A stretch of DNA of 13,512 nucleotides, taken from the NCBI GenBank assembly GCA_002503545.1, contig DARY01000018.1, forward strand, positions 41,560 to 55,071. The letters run 5' to 3'. The position numbers and the translations under genes were made by a program. The DNA comes from Candidatus Methanomethylophilus sp. UBA78 (lineage in GTDB: Archaea; Thermoplasmatota; Thermoplasmata; Methanomassiliicoccales; Methanomethylophilaceae). Under the pieces are notes generated by a model, which saw only the letters and a program-made list of their open reading frames with translations, was not told where the DNA came from and did no database searches. How positions within the stretch are numbered: the stretch's first letter is position 1; every line of letters begins with the position of its first letter. Positions 12,231-13,512 of this stretch are shown one piece after another.

Positions 12231-12247
12231 TACAACCATTAGTTGTA
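12231..12247. promoter_or_regulatory. inverted repeat at the regulator's transcription start
   Basis: TACAAC (12231-12236) and GTTGTA (12242-12247) form a perfect inverted repeat with a five-base spacer, covering the predicted start of transcription. This is a typical position and size for an autoregulatory operator of a winged-helix dimer. Confidence 0.5.
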
Positions 12248-12275
12248 AACCGACGGAGAACAACCAAGTGATAAC

Positions 12276-12911
12276 ATGACTGACATGGACGGTATCCTAT
12301 CTATGGTGGAGAATCCGACCCGGAGGAAGATCCTCCAGGCCGTGGTCAGGGAACCCCACTACCCCCTGCAGCTCTCCAAGGAGCTTGGAATAAGCCAGCA
12401 GGCGGTGGTGAAGAACCTCAACCTCATGGAGAAGGAGGGCCTGGTCGTCAGTTACCGCGAGAGCAGCGACAGGGGACCCGACAGGATCTTCTACAAACCG
12501 AGCTCGGAATTCACCATAACGATAGACATGCGCGACAGCATGTTCGAGATGAGGATGATCTCGGTAGGGGAGAAACCGGAGGACGGCAGGAGCGGAGAGA
12601 CGGAGGAAGCGGACAGGCGTGAGGAAAGGAGGCTCGAAGAGGTCCGCGCGAAGATCTCCAGCATAGACCGCCAGATAGCCGAGTTCGACCGGCGCAGAGC
12701 CGCGATGATCCGCCAGCGCAACGACCTGATAAACGAATTCCTGGACAGCATCGACCTGCGCAATCTGGACTACGGGCGCCGCGAGCTGCTGTACGACATG
12801 CTCAACAGACCGAACTGGAGCGCGGAGGACATCTCGAAGAGCCTGGGGTTCAACGAGAGCGTGGTCTCCAGGATGATAGACGACATACTAGAGATGATGA
12901 ACAAGGAGTGA
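12276..12911 (+). CDS. ArsR-like winged-helix regulator with coiled coil and second HTH
   Basis: The 211-aa product starts with an ArsR-type winged helix (about 1-65: ENPTRRKILQAVVREPHYPL, then QLSKELGISQQAVVKNLNLM). A charged linker follows, then a probable coiled coil at about 108-155 (RRLEEVRAKISSIDRQIAEF), and a C-terminal second HTH-like segment at about 165-208 (WSAEDISKSLGFNESVVSRM). No metal-binding cysteine cluster is present, so metal sensing is unlikely. GTGAT lies just before the ATG. The VAT ATPase gene starts five bases after the stop, so the two form an operon. Its target is unknown; the inverted repeat at its own promoter suggests autoregulation. Confidence 0.85.
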   Translation: MTDMDGILSMVENPTRRKILQAVVREPHYPLQLSKELGISQQAVVKNLNLMEKEGLVVSYRESSDRGPDRIFYKPSSEFTITIDMRDSMFEMRMISVGEKPEDGRSGETEEADRREERRLEEVRAKISSIDRQIAEFDRRRAAMIRQRNDLINEFLDSIDLRNLDYGRRELLYDMLNRPNWSAEDISKSLGFNESVVSRMIDDILEMMNKE

Positions 12912-12916
12912 CAGAC

Positions 12917-13512
12917 ATGGCATCTAACGACAAAGCGATCAAGGTCGCGGAATTGAAACCGGGCGAGGCCGGCAAGGGGGTCGCGAGACTGGACCCCGAG
13001 CTGATGGACATCCTGGGCATCAAGGTCGGGGACATCGCCATAATCACCGGCAACAAGAAGACCGCGGCGAAGATCCTGCGGGGAGCGCCCGAAGACGCCA
13101 ACAGGGGCGTCATAAGACTCGACGGATCCACGAGGCGCAACGCCGGCGTCTCCATCGACGAGAGGGTCGACGTTAAGAAGGCCGAGGTCAAAGAGGCGGA
13201 GAAGATAACCTTCGCCCCCACCGACGAACTCAGGCTGCAGGGAGGGGAGGAGTATCTGGCACAGGTGCTGGAAGGCCGCGCCTTCGCCAAAGGGGACGTG
13301 CTGTCCCTCAACATAATGGGCAACAAGATGGACCTGGTCGTCACATCCTTCAGCCCGGGTGCGGACGCCGCCCTGATGACGTCCCAGACCAAGGTGAAGA
13401 TCAACGACAAGCCGGTCTCCAAGGAGAACATGGACATCCCCAAGGTGTCCTACGACGACATCGGGGGCCTCGGGCCCGTCGTCGGGCAGATAAGGGAGAT
13501 GATCGAGCTTCC
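12917..13512 (+). CDS. VAT/Cdc48-type AAA ATPase, 5' part
   Basis: The gene is cut by the right edge after 198 codons. Archaeal VAT (Cdc48/p97 homologue) is a hexameric unfoldase that feeds substrates to the proteasome. The visible part is the whole N domain: a double-psi β-barrel at about 5-90 (VARLDPELMDILGIKVGDIA; IRLDGSTRRNAGVSIDERVD), then the second lobe (KITFAPTDELRLQGGEEYL). The first residues of the D1 ATPase follow (VSYDDIGGLGPVVGQIREMI), ending before Walker A. The ATG at 12917 has GGAGTG about seven bases upstream, inside the end of the regulator gene. Confidence 0.95.
   Translation, partial: MASNDKAIKVAELKPGEAGKGVARLDPELMDILGIKVGDIAIITGNKKTAAKILRGAPEDANRGVIRLDGSTRRNAGVSIDERVDVKKAEVKEAEKITFAPTDELRLQGGEEYLAQVLEGRAFAKGDVLSLNIMGNKMDLVVTSFSPGADAALMTSQTKVKINDKPVSKENMDIPKVSYDDIGGLGPVVGQIREMIEL

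Overview
The window looks like a piece of a euryarchaeal chromosome, most likely a methanogen of the Methanomassiliicoccales or a close relative in Thermoplasmatota. The evidence is archaeal information-processing genes (SecE, Spt5, ribosomal protein L11, Gar1, TFB, tRNA-intron endonuclease, the N domain of a VAT/Cdc48 ATPase), archaeal TATA boxes about 23-27 nt upstream of probable transcription starts, GGAG- or GGTGA-type ribosome binding sites, and two-subunit GMP synthetase. Of 17 complete genes, 16 end in TGA, one in TAA and none in TAG, which fits a lineage that reads TAG as pyrrolysine. The order-level placement is inference.

Layout. Positions 1-442 are a leftward leader for a gene off the left edge, then a 33-bp tandem repeat and the promoter of an AAA_14/DUF4143 ATPase (443-1789, +). 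This ATPase looks imported: its codons are richer in A and T, and it has the only TAA stop. Convergent to it is the leftward operon secE-spt5-rpl11 (3407 to 1865). Divergent from that operon is a rightward pair, a 54-residue unknown protein and a UPF0147 protein (3721-4159). A leftward purine block follows: purE and guaAb overlap by one base, and guaAa has its own promoter and may carry a tiny Cys-rich ORF overlapping its stop. Upstream of purE is a leftward 102-residue membrane protein.

From 7245 the rightward pair gar1-tfb overlaps by 26 nt. It is followed by a separately promoted 116-residue protein (8506-8856) that resembles only the second cyclin repeat of the TFB next door. An intergenic region rich in hairpins (8857-9098) precedes leftward endA (tRNA-intron endonuclease). 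endA is divergent from a 158-residue unknown protein (10252-10728). The leftward stand-alone trpB2-type gene (10748-12070) is divergent from a regulator with two predicted DNA-binding ends (12276-12911), which is in an operon with a VAT/Cdc48 ATPase cut off by the right edge.

Most of the window is core machinery: protein export and transcription elongation, GMP synthesis, rRNA/tRNA processing, transcription initiation and protein unfolding. The less ordinary parts are the mini-TFB, the long Ig-like N-terminal extension on Spt5, matching TTGTA/TACAA motifs at the trpB2 and regulator promoters, the structured intergenic region at about 8925-9050, and a repeated UNCG-loop terminator. No CRISPR array, rRNA, tRNA or insertion sequence was found.
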